Shown piece by piece: positions 1 to 6,931 of a stretch of 43,425 nt of DNA. The DNA comes from Clostridia bacterium (GTDB lineage: Bacteria; Bacillota; Clostridia; Oscillospirales; CAG-272). Positions within the stretch are counted from its first letter, which is position 1. The number at the start of each line of letters is the position of its first letter. The translations under genes and the position numbers were made by a program. Below the pieces are notes generated by a model that searched no databases, was not told where the DNA came from, and saw only the letters and a list, made by a program, of their open reading frames with translations. The DNA is taken from NCBI GenBank assembly GCA_017531765.1, contig JAFXKJ010000084.1, forward strand, positions 1 to 43,425, in the 5' to 3' direction.

Positions 1-1565
1 CTTTCAGCCTCGATCTGCTCCATGAATTTTACTTCATCAATACGGGAGAAGAGTACCTCGGGAGTACCGACAGACTTACCTGCTTCAAGCTTTCCGAAAG
101 TAGAAGTCGATCCGTAACAATTGATTTCCGTACCGATCTGAGCGAAGATCTTATCAGCCGCGTCGGGAATAACGGGAGAAAGAAGAACTGCGCAAATTCT
201 GATGGACTCAAGAAGATTATAAAGAACTGTACCCAGACGTGCTTTGTTAGCCTCATCCTTTGCGAGAGCCCAAGGAGTTGTTTCATCAATGTACTTGTTA
301 GCTCTTCTGAGCGCTGTGAACACTTCTGAGAGGGCGTCAGCAATGTGGAAGTCATCCATGTATTCGGAATACTTCTTAACGGCTGTGAGCACTGTGGACT
401 TAAGGTCGCAGTCAAGCTCGGTTTCCTCGTCGGGTGCGGGGATCACGCCGTCAAAGTATTTCTTTGTCATCGCAACTGTACGGTTAACGAGGTTACCAAG
501 ATTGTTTGCAAGGTCTGTGTTAAAGCGGTTAAGAATTGCATCGTAGGTAACGGAGCCGTCATTTGCATAGGGCATTTCAGCGAGAGCATAGTATCTTACG
601 CCGTCAACACCGATCTTGTCTGCAAGCTCATCGGCATATACAACGTTACCCTTGGACTTTGACATCTTATCCTGACCGAAGTTGAACCAGGGGTGGCCGA
701 AGATCTTCTTCGGAAGAGGAAGATCAAGAGACATAAGGAAGATGGGCCAATAGATGGAATGGAAGCGCATGATGTCTTTGCCGATAACGTGAACGTCAGC
801 AGGCCAATTCTTTGTGAAGGACTCAGGCTGTACCTCGTTTGCGGGGTCATAACCAAGTGCTGTAATATAGTTGCAGAGAGCATCAAGCCATACGTATACC
901 ACGTGCTTGGGATCAAAGTCAACGGGAATACCCCACTTAAAGCTTGTACGGGACACGCAGAGATCCTGGAGACCGGGCTTTATAAAGTTGTTGATCATTT
1001 CCTTCTTACGGGACTCGGGCTCGATAAAGCCGGGAGTATTTTCGATGTACTCTGCAAGTTTGTCAGCATACTTGCTCATCTTGAAGTGGTATGCCTGCTC
1101 GCTTGCTTTTTCAACGGGTCTGCCGCAATCAGGACACTTTCCGTCAACAAGCTGGCTCTCTGTGAAGAAAGACTCGCAAGGTGTACAGTAAGGACCCTCG
1201 TAGCTTCCGAGGTAGATATCACCCTTATCGTACATCTTCTTAAAGATGTGCTTGATAGCTTCTTCGTGGTTTTCATCGGTTGTTCTGATAAAATAATCGT
1301 ATGTGGTGTTCATCTTATCCCAAACACCACGCACAAGACCTGCAACGTTGTCTACGTACTCCTTAGGTGTGATACCTGCATCAGCCGCCTTGAGCTCGAT
1401 CTTCTGACCGTGCTCGTCTGTACCTGTGCAGAAGAATACGTCGTAGCCGCGGAGTCTCTTATAGCGAGCCACAGCGTCTGTCATGATGACCTCATAGGTG
1501 TTACCGAAGTGAGGCTTGGTTGAAGCGTATGCTATGGCTGTTGTAATATAATATTTTTCCTTCAT
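1..1565 (-). CDS. metG: Methionyl-tRNA synthetase, 3' end cut off by window edge
   Basis: Charges tRNA-Met with methionine in the cytoplasm. About 521 codons are visible, reading leftwards from an ATG at 1565; the frame stays open to base 1, so the C-terminal part (usually an anticodon-binding end plus a tRNA-binding domain) lies outside the window. Near the N terminus the class I signature reads PHFGN (His19-Asn22), a variant of HIGH. A CxxC...CxxC zinc knuckle (CTPCE, then CPDCG) follows, then an intact KMSKS loop beginning at Lys300 (DKMSKSKGN). The start is supported by AGAAAGG about 8 bases upstream. The gene lies 31 bases behind nagA on the same strand and is probably the last visible gene of the holB-ricT-rsmI cluster; in Bacillus metS also follows this cluster. 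The identification is secure; the only oddity is Asn in place of the second His of HIGH. Confidence 0.95.
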   Translation of the reverse strand, partial: MKEKYYITTAIAYASTKPHFGNTYEVIMTDAVARYKRLRGYDVFFCTGTDEHGQKIELKAADAGITPKEYVDNVAGLVRGVWDKMNTTYDYFIRTTDENHEEAIKHIFKKMYDKGDIYLGSYEGPYCTPCESFFTESQLVDGKCPDCGRPVEKASEQAYHFKMSKYADKLAEYIENTPGFIEPESRKKEMINNFIKPGLQDLCVSRTSFKWGIPVDFDPKHVVYVWLDALCNYITALGYDPANEVQPESFTKNWPADVHVIGKDIMRFHSIYWPIFLMSLDLPLPKKIFGHPWFNFGQDKMSKSKGNVVYADELADKIGVDGVRYYALAEMPYANDGSVTYDAILNRFNTDLANNLGNLVNRTVAMTKKYFDGVIPAPDEETELDCDLKSTVLTAVKKYSEYMDDFHIADALSEVFTALRRANKYIDETTPWALAKDEANKARLGTVLYNLLESIRICAVLLSPVIPDAADKIFAQIGTEINCYGSTSTFGKLEAGKSVGTPEVLFSRIDEVKFMEQIEAE

Positions 1566-1596
1566 GATATATGCCTTTCTGAATTTATCAGATAAT

Positions 1597-2751
1597 TTAT
1601 TTAACCTTAATGCCTGCGGCGTAGACCGCATTTATGCTGACATCGTCCTTGGAATCAAGTACGATCAGGTCAGCGCGAAGTCCCTCTGCAATTCGTCCGC
1701 AGGAGTCGCTGATACCTACCATTTTCGCAGGATTTGCAGTTGCGGCGGGAAGCGCCTCTTCAAGAGCAAGTCCGCAGAAGCTCATATAGTTCTTAAGTGC
1801 ATTATGCATATCAAGGGTACTGCCCGCGAGAGCTCCCTCGGCGTTGACAGCCTTACCGTCACGAACGAATACCTTAAGGCCTGCGATGGAATATTCGCCA
1901 TCCTCAGCCCCTGCCGCCTCCATGGAGTCGGTGATAAGAACCAGCTTACCGTCGGGCTTAAGCCTGTGCGCCATTGATATCATTGCGGGATGAACGTGTT
2001 CGCCGTCGCAGATGACCTCGGTGTATGCGTCACTGAGGAGAGAAGCTGAGATGTTACCCGGCTCTCTGTGGTGCATAGGACGCATAGCGTTGAAGGTATG
2101 GGTAAAGGAGACAGCGCCTTTTGAAATTGCCGCCATCGCCTCGTCATATGTAGCATCACTGTGCGCCATACCAAGCGTTGCGCCTCTTGAAAGCGCGACT
2201 TCATAGAAATCATCTCCTGCAAGCTCGAGCGCCGCTGAAATATGAAGGGGTGCGGGAAGCATTGCTCCCAAAAGCTCGCTGAGCTCTGCGCCGTCAAGTT
2301 TTGCAAGAAGCTCCGTTGCGTGTGCGCCGCGCCGCTTTTCGTTAAGATATCTGCCCTCAAGGTGGATGCCTGCAACGGTAGAAATACCGCCCTCTTCTTC
2401 TCTGTTTGCGTTAATTGCATTTGCAGATGTAACGAGATCATCGTAAGGGGCTGATGCAAGGGTTGCCATTACGGTGGTCGTACCTACTGAGGCGTAGGAT
2501 GTACGCATATTGCGTACATCCTCTGCTGTTTTTACATTATTAAAATCGACCCTTGTTCTTCCGTGAGAGTGAACATCAACAAATCCGGGAATAATGTATT
2601 TTCCTGAACAATCAACGATTTCATCAGCGAGAAGAATATCGACTTCTTCTTCGATTTTTACGATTCTTGTATCCTCCACAAGAATATCTGCACGTACAAA
2701 AGATTTAGACTCTGAATCATATATCAATCCGTCGCAAAACAGTTTTCTCAT
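1597..2751 (-). CDS. nagA: N-acetylglucosamine-6-phosphate deacetylase
   Basis: Removes acetate from GlcNAc-6-phosphate, giving glucosamine-6-phosphate during amino-sugar use and peptidoglycan recycling; cytoplasmic amidohydrolase-fold TIM barrel. The 384-residue product has the expected length. Metal and active-site residues are in order: HSHG (His61, His63), HLEG (His130, Glu132), AHSDAT (His197), FTHTFNAM (His218) and the catalytic Asp in LITDSM (Asp275). A longer reading frame begins 20 codons upstream, but ATG 2751 is preceded by GGGAGAAC at good spacing and begins MRKLFCDGL, the usual family N terminus. It lies between rsmI (80-base gap) and metG (31-base gap). No nagB is adjacent, so the partner deaminase must be elsewhere. 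Its insertion into the rsmI-metG interval is a lineage-specific departure from the Bacillus order. Confidence 0.95.
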   Translation of the reverse strand: MRKLFCDGLIYDSESKSFVRADILVEDTRIVKIEEEVDILLADEIVDCSGKYIIPGFVDVHSHGRTRVDFNNVKTAEDVRNMRTSYASVGTTTVMATLASAPYDDLVTSANAINANREEEGGISTVAGIHLEGRYLNEKRRGAHATELLAKLDGAELSELLGAMLPAPLHISAALELAGDDFYEVALSRGATLGMAHSDATYDEAMAAISKGAVSFTHTFNAMRPMHHREPGNISASLLSDAYTEVICDGEHVHPAMISMAHRLKPDGKLVLITDSMEAAGAEDGEYSIAGLKVFVRDGKAVNAEGALAGSTLDMHNALKNYMSFCGLALEEALPAATANPAKMVGISDSCGRIAEGLRADLIVLDSKDDVSINAVYAAGIKVK

Positions 2752-2831
2752 ATTGTTCTCCCATACTATAGTTATCCATAAAATTATAGCAGAATTCAGC
2801 GAAAAATTCAAGAGTATATATACTCAAAGAA

Positions 2832-3707
2832 TCAATTTTCGCTTACATATGACTTATAAATGTCGCTTTTTGACACACCTCGCTGTTTAGCGGCGGTTTT
2901 CATAGCTGACATTCTGTCAAGTCCTGAGTCAATGAACATATTAACGTGCTCGGTTACGTCTTCGGGATAATCCGATTCACTTTTTTCGGGAGCACCCTCT
3001 ATAACAAGAACATATTCCCCTCGGGGATCATTTTCCTTATAAAATTCAATTGCTGAAGCAATAGTAGTTCTGAAAGCTTCCTCATTCAGCTTTGTAAGCT
3101 CACGGCAAAGGGTGATCTTTCTGTCTCCGAAATACTTATATAGATCGTCAAGAGTTGTCTTGAGCTTATGAGGTGCTTCATAGATTATCAATGTTCGCTT
3201 GTCGATTGCAAGCTCGGTAAGTCTTTCTCTGCGCTCTGATTTATTGGTGCTGATAAAACCTTCAAAAGCAAATCTACCTGTGGATAGCGCTGAAAGAGTC
3301 AAAGCACAAATAGCAGCGCAGGGACCGGGGACGGAAACAACATTGACCCCTCTTTCAGCACACAGCCTGACGATATCTTCTCCGGGGTCACTAATCGCGG
3401 GGGTTCCCGCATCGGTCACGAGAGCACAGCTTTCTCCCGCTTCGATCCTCGAAACGATTATTTCACCGCGTTCTCTCTTGTTATGTTCAAAGTAGCTGAC
3501 CATGCTCTTGGAAATACCAAACCTCGACAAAAGAAGCCCCGTGTTTCTCGTATCCTCAGCGGCAACAAAGTCAACCTCAGACAATACTTTAAGTGCCCTC
3601 TCGGAAATATCAGCAAGATTTCCTATCGGAGTTGCCACAAGATATAGTGTTTTTCCAAGAACTTCATTTTTTTCTCTGAACTGAGTATGATTTTTAGAAA
3701 AGCTCAT
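2832..3707 (-). CDS. rsmI: 16S rRNA (cytidine-1402-2'-O)-methyltransferase
   Basis: SAM-dependent enzyme that 2'-O-methylates C1402 in the decoding centre of 16S rRNA (tetrapyrrole-methylase fold). The 291-residue protein has the characteristic start LYLVATPIGNLADIS, the AAEDTRNTGLLL motif, the G-rich SAM loop VTDAGTPAISDPGE and the VPGPCA motif; the C-terminal stretch carries the usual GEYVLVIEG element. ATG 3707 lies 7 bases after the preceding methyltransferase gene, so the two are co-transcribed and probably translationally coupled; no strong ribosome site is visible apart from a weak GAAAGATGA. In Bacillus the orthologue is yabC, also directly downstream of yabB. An earlier start is excluded by the neighbouring stop. 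Confidence 0.95.
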   Translation of the reverse strand: MSFSKNHTQFREKNEVLGKTLYLVATPIGNLADISERALKVLSEVDFVAAEDTRNTGLLLSRFGISKSMVSYFEHNKRERGEIIVSRIEAGESCALVTDAGTPAISDPGEDIVRLCAERGVNVVSVPGPCAAICALTLSALSTGRFAFEGFISTNKSERRERLTELAIDKRTLIIYEAPHKLKTTLDDLYKYFGDRKITLCRELTKLNEEAFRTTIASAIEFYKENDPRGEYVLVIEGAPEKSESDYPEDVTEHVNMFIDSGLDRMSAMKTAAKQRGVSKSDIYKSYVSEN

Positions 3708-3714
3708 AAATTCA

Positions 3715-4488
3715 TCATCTTTCGGTAATATGTTTCATTGAAAACTCGTCGTAAATACGCTGCATATCATCCGTATATTCGCGGGTACCGTCTTTATAAA
3801 CAAACAAAGGTTTTGTAACCGTAACCGAAGGCGCCGCGCCCTTTTTACCTTCAACCAAAATAAGTGAGGGTTCTGTGGATGAATCGGTATGAACAAAAAC
3901 GATTTTTTTCGGTTCAATTGATGCTTTTCTCATGGCATCTGTCAAATCTATAAGTCGTTCGGGGCGGTGCACTACATACAGCCCTCCCCCGCTTTTTAAT
4001 ATCTTGCCTGCCGCTGAGCAAAAATCATATATACTGCCGAGGACTTCACGTCTCGCTATATTCTTTTCTTCGTGAATATTAGTCCTGCCGCTGTCGTTTT
4101 TCATGTAAGGCGGATTCATAAGCACCGCTTCGATCTCTCCGTTAGTATCGCTTTGAGATATTTCGCGGATGTCTTTATTGACAACGGAAATTTTTTCCGA
4201 TAATTTGTTCAGTTCAACGTTGCGCCTTGTAAGTTCAGCAAATGTCCTTTGCACTTCAAATGCAAAAACATGAGCATACTTTCCTTTTTGAACGGTAAGT
4301 AATGATATTACACCCGTACCGCAACCGAAATCAGCAGCTTTTGCATACTTAGCATGCTTTGCAAAAGCAGATAGTAAATATGCATCCGTTCCGAAAGTAA
4401 GGCCGTTTTTTCGCTGAATTATCGTTAAATCCTCATTGATTTCGTCAATCCTTTCAGTTTCAGGATCATATATCAAACCATTGAACAT
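3715..4488 (-). CDS. TrmN6/YabB-like N6-adenine methyltransferase
   Basis: Probable SAM-dependent methyltransferase of the YabB/YfiC (TrmN6) group, members of which make m6A37 in tRNA1-Val; the exact RNA target here is inferred. The 257-residue Rossmann protein has the SAM-binding loop ADFGCGTGVISL, an acidic end to strand 2 (FAFEVQ) and the N6-adenine methylase motif NPPY (LMNPPYMKN). The N terminus (GLTFGTDAYLLSAF) is typical of YabB. ATG 4488 has AGAGGT about 9 bases upstream. The gene follows the ferredoxin terminator and precedes rsmI by 7 bases, the yabB-yabC order of Bacillus (without yazA). No promoter of its own is evident, so its expression may depend on readthrough of the hairpins at 4531-4617. 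Confidence 0.88.
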   Translation of the reverse strand: MFNGLIYDPETERIDEINEDLTIIQRKNGLTFGTDAYLLSAFAKHAKYAKAADFGCGTGVISLLTVQKGKYAHVFAFEVQRTFAELTRRNVELNKLSEKISVVNKDIREISQSDTNGEIEAVLMNPPYMKNDSGRTNIHEEKNIARREVLGSIYDFCSAAGKILKSGGGLYVVHRPERLIDLTDAMRKASIEPKKIVFVHTDSSTEPSLILVEGKKGAAPSVTVTKPLFVYKDGTREYTDDMQRIYDEFSMKHITER

Positions 4489-4504
4489 TGTCTACCGACC
4501 TCTA

Positions 4505-4582
4505 TAAAAACAAAAAAAATTCAACAGATTTCTTTATCTGAGGAGAATAGCCGAGTTTTCAGTTACTCTCCTCAGATAAAGA
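4505..4582 (-). terminator. Rho-independent terminator after ferredoxin gene
   Basis: On the minus strand a perfect 16-bp inverted repeat (4567-4582 pairing with 4531-4546, 20-base loop) is followed, after AATCTGTTGA, by a run of eight T and then GTTTTT (4505-4519). This is a strong intrinsic terminator for the ferredoxin transcript. It sits before the yabB-rsmI genes, so it must be partly read through, or those genes need another promoter. Confidence 0.85.
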
Positions 4583-4617
4583 AGAAGGCGAAGTTGCCTC
4601 CGCCTTGCTCTTTATCT
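4574..4617 (-). other. Second hairpin overlapping the terminator stem
   Basis: Upstream of the terminator on the minus strand, AGATAAAGA (4609-4617) plus AAGGCG can pair with CGCCTT plus TCTTTATCT (4574-4590), a 9+6 bp stem with a small internal loop. The segment 4574-4582 is shared with the terminator stem, so the two structures are mutually exclusive. Complementarity is seen directly; a regulatory switch is inference. Confidence 0.6.
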
Positions 4618-4631
4618 AAGTAAAACACCAC

Positions 4632-4802
4632 TTACGCTTCCTTAATAGCGTCAACAGGGCATGTGCCAGCGCAAGAACCACAATCGAGACATTCGTCAGC
4701 GTTGATTTCGTACTTGCCGTCACCCTCGGTGATGCACTCAACGGGGCACTGAGCTGCGCAAGCGCCACAAGCGAGGCACTCATCAGTAATCTTGTAAGCC
4801 AT
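4632..4802 (-). CDS. 2[4Fe-4S] bacterial-type ferredoxin
   Basis: Small soluble electron carrier of anaerobic metabolism. The 56-residue protein has two classical clusters, CxxCxxCxxxCP in the first half (CLACGACAAQCPVEC) and again in the second (CLDCGSCAGTCPVDA), with the internal pseudo-twofold symmetry and length of clostridial ferredoxins. An upstream in-frame ATG at 4817 is rejected because the sequence between the two ATGs is itself the ribosome site (GGAGGT, 7 bases before ATG 4802). An extended -10 promoter lies just upstream and a strong terminator just downstream, so it is probably a highly expressed single-gene unit inserted in the holB-rsmI cluster where Bacillus has yabA. The redox partner cannot be told from the context. 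Confidence 0.95.
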   Translation of the reverse strand: MAYKITDECLACGACAAQCPVECITEGDGKYEINADECLDCGSCAGTCPVDAIKEA

Positions 4803-4830
4803 TTCGTTTACCTCCATAGTATTTTTTTAT

Positions 4831-4839
4831 ATTGTATCA
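4831..4839 (-). promoter_or_regulatory. Extended -10 promoter of ferredoxin gene
   Basis: Minus-strand TGATACAAT (extended -10) lies about 30 bases before the ferredoxin start. The -35 region is poor (TTTATT-like at a 17-base spacing), so the assignment rests on the extended -10 and the gene position. Confidence 0.45.
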
Positions 4840-4878
4840 CAATTGTCGGGAAAAATAAAGTGTTTTTCTGAAAATAGT

Positions 4879-5742
4879 TCAATCTTTTTTGGGAATAATT
4901 TTAACATCATCTCTATGATATGTTTTTATTGTTTCGCTCTTATCATCGACGAATTTAACTCTTAAAAATCCCGTAAGTACATGGGCATCACAAACGACAC
5001 CAACTCCGTCTTTTGTTGATACCTTTGTTCCCACCTTGGGAGTCAAAGCGATTTCCCTCTCATAAGTCTCATGTTCGTATCTGAGACAGCACATAAGTCT
5101 GCCGCAGGCACCTGAAATTTTGGATGAATTAAGAGAAAGATTCTGTTCCTTAGCCATTTTGATCGATACTTGAACAAAATCCGAAAGGAATGAAGCACAG
5201 CAGAAAGGTCTGCCGCAGATTCCGATGCCGCCAAGCATTTTCGCTTCGTCTCTGATACCGATCTGTCTGAGTTCAATTCTTGTCTTAAAAACTGACGCAA
5301 GATCCTTAACAAGCTCACGGAAATCGACTCTTGATTCAGCCGTGAAATAAAACATAAGCTTAGTGTTATCGAAGGTGTACTCGGCTTCGATAAGCTTCAT
5401 TTCAAGTCCGTGCTCAACGATCTTTTTTCGGCAAACATCCATTGCCGACACTTCAAGCTCCTTATTTCTTTTATACTGCTCGGAATCTTTTTGATCTGCA
5501 ATTCTGATAACACGTCTTAAGGGCTGGACAATATCTTTTGCGGGAATCGTGTGATTACCCTCTGAAACAAAACCGTATTCAAGTCCCCTTGCAGTCTCGA
5601 CAATTACATCCTGTCCTGAGGCAATAGTAAGCTTGCACGGATCAAAATAATATATCTTTCCCGCTTCCTTAAAGCGAACACCTACGATTTCAACAGATTC
5701 CTGAGTGTTTTCTGCAACGTTAATTTCTTTATTTTCGTTCAT
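4879..5742 (-). CDS. ricT: RicT/YaaT PSP1-domain protein
   Basis: Member of the PSP1/YaaT family. In Bacillus RicT (YaaT) works with RicA and RicF in an iron-sulfur complex that stimulates RNase Y-dependent mRNA processing and affects sporulation and competence. The 287-residue protein contains the expected cysteine-rich core GGIGICGRPFCC (Cys176, 181, 182) and GACGRLMCCL (Cys213, 218, 219), the residues implicated in cluster binding, and the FYFTAESRVDFRELVKDLA PSP1 signature. ATG 5742 has AAAGGA 6-7 bases upstream. It lies 25 bases behind holB, the same gene order as Bacillus holB-yaaT. The neighbouring yabA of Bacillus is absent. RicA and RicF homologues are not in the window. Confidence 0.93.
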   Translation of the reverse strand: MNENKEINVAENTQESVEIVGVRFKEAGKIYYFDPCKLTIASGQDVIVETARGLEYGFVSEGNHTIPAKDIVQPLRRVIRIADQKDSEQYKRNKELEVSAMDVCRKKIVEHGLEMKLIEAEYTFDNTKLMFYFTAESRVDFRELVKDLASVFKTRIELRQIGIRDEAKMLGGIGICGRPFCCASFLSDFVQVSIKMAKEQNLSLNSSKISGACGRLMCCLRYEHETYEREIALTPKVGTKVSTKDGVGVVCDAHVLTGFLRVKFVDDKSETIKTYHRDDVKIIPKKD

Positions 5743-5767
5743 TATCTTTTCCTTTCAAGGAATTATG

Positions 5768-6811
5768 TTATTTGCGTTTGTAATCGGCAATTTTCAATAT
5801 CATATCGGTAAGTACGATCTTCAGAGACACATTTGACTCAAGTCTCATAATAGCTCTGATGAGTTCAGCGTGTATGTGGAACAGTTTTTTTATCGAAGCC
5901 TCAGACGCGGCTTTGGCGGCTTCTTCATATGAAACATAAAAAAGCAAATTCTCAGACGACGTACGTTTTGCTGACACCATGTCTCTGATAGCACAGTCAA
6001 GGATCTGCAAAAATATTTTCGCATCATGAGTGTTTTTGATAGATGCGGTAAGTCCCAGCTTCAGCATCTGAGCCGACTTTGAACTGCACATCAAAGGTAT
6101 AAGTTTCATTGCTTCTGCTCTGAATTTCAGAATCTCAGAGGTATCCTCCGTATTTGAAAGCAATTCAGCGGCACGACCTAAAGAACCGTCTGACAGTGAG
6201 ACTGCAGCTGCAAATCTTTCGGGAAACGATTTTTGAATTCTCTTACCTTCATATGAGCTTGAAAGATAATCAGCTACCTCTGTCGAAGAGAACTTTTCCA
6301 TTCTGATACACTGAGCGCGGCTTCTGACCGTTTCAAGAAGCTTTGTTGAGTCTTCGGTAAGGAGAAGAAACACAGCAAACGACGGCGGCTCTTCTAAAGT
6401 AAGCAGCAGAGCGTTTTGCGCTTGGGGAGTCATTCTTTCTGCATTTTCTATTATATAAGTTCTGAAATCGGAATCATTGGGAGTAACGTAAAGTCCGTTT
6501 TTTATATTTCTGATCTCATCAATACCTATTGACACTTTGTCACCGCTTGTGATCCTGACGACATCGCTTGAAATATTACCGAAAATTCTGTGACAGTTAT
6601 CACATTCACCGCAAGGTAAGTCATGCGAAGTTGAATTTTTGTTGTAGCATGAGAGTGCCGCCGCAATTTGCTCGGCGGCGGTCTTTTTACCGCTTCCCTT
6701 CGCCCCTTCTAAAATATAGGCGTGGGAACAATTCCGGTTGACAATATCATTACCGATTAAGTTTTTTATAACATTATTGCCGATAATATGCGGGAATATT
6801 TTTTTACTCAT
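5768..6811 (-). CDS. holB: DNA polymerase III delta' subunit
   Basis: Clamp-loader ATPase-like subunit delta', which with tau/gamma and delta loads the sliding clamp. The 347-residue protein has an N-terminal AAA+ module with P-loop GAKGSGKKT (residues 36-44), a four-cysteine zinc module (Cys55, 67, 70, 73), the IIENAERMTPQAQNALLLTLEEPP segment typical of DnaX/HolB, and a sensor-1 region followed by SRAQCI (SRC-like). ATG 6820 is rejected because it abuts the AAAGG ribosome site; ATG 6811 lies 9 bases from it and begins MSKKIFPHIIGN. It heads the operon with ricT (25-base gap), as in Bacillus. A weak promoter is seen at 6859-6887. Confidence 0.92.
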   Translation of the reverse strand: MSKKIFPHIIGNNVIKNLIGNDIVNRNCSHAYILEGAKGSGKKTAAEQIAAALSCYNKNSTSHDLPCGECDNCHRIFGNISSDVVRITSGDKVSIGIDEIRNIKNGLYVTPNDSDFRTYIIENAERMTPQAQNALLLTLEEPPSFAVFLLLTEDSTKLLETVRSRAQCIRMEKFSSTEVADYLSSSYEGKRIQKSFPERFAAAVSLSDGSLGRAAELLSNTEDTSEILKFRAEAMKLIPLMCSSKSAQMLKLGLTASIKNTHDAKIFLQILDCAIRDMVSAKRTSSENLLFYVSYEEAAKAASEASIKKLFHIHAELIRAIMRLESNVSLKIVLTDMILKIADYKRK

Positions 6812-6858
6812 CAGCTTCATCCTTTCATTGAGACAATAACATTATAAACTCTCACAGT

Positions 6859-6887
6859 ATTCTAACATGAAATCCGAAAATAAACAA
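6859..6887 (-). promoter_or_regulatory. Possible holB operon promoter
   Basis: Minus strand: -35-like TTGTTT (6882-6887), 17-base spacer, extended -10 TGTTAGAAT (hexamer 6859-6864). It lies about 50 bases before the holB start. A TATAAT (6841-6846) closer to the gene lacks a -35 partner. Confidence 0.4.
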
Positions 6888-6931
6888 TACAAATTTATAA
6901 TATTTCTTAAATAATTAGCGGATATTTTATA

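Noticed and set aside
693..1523. 276-codon plus-strand open frame
   Set aside because: Exact antisense of metG with its KMSKS and zinc motifs; no ribosome site or family features.
1980..2459. 159-codon minus-strand open frame
   Set aside because: Shifted frame inside nagA on the same strand; composition is low-complexity and lacks a ribosome site.
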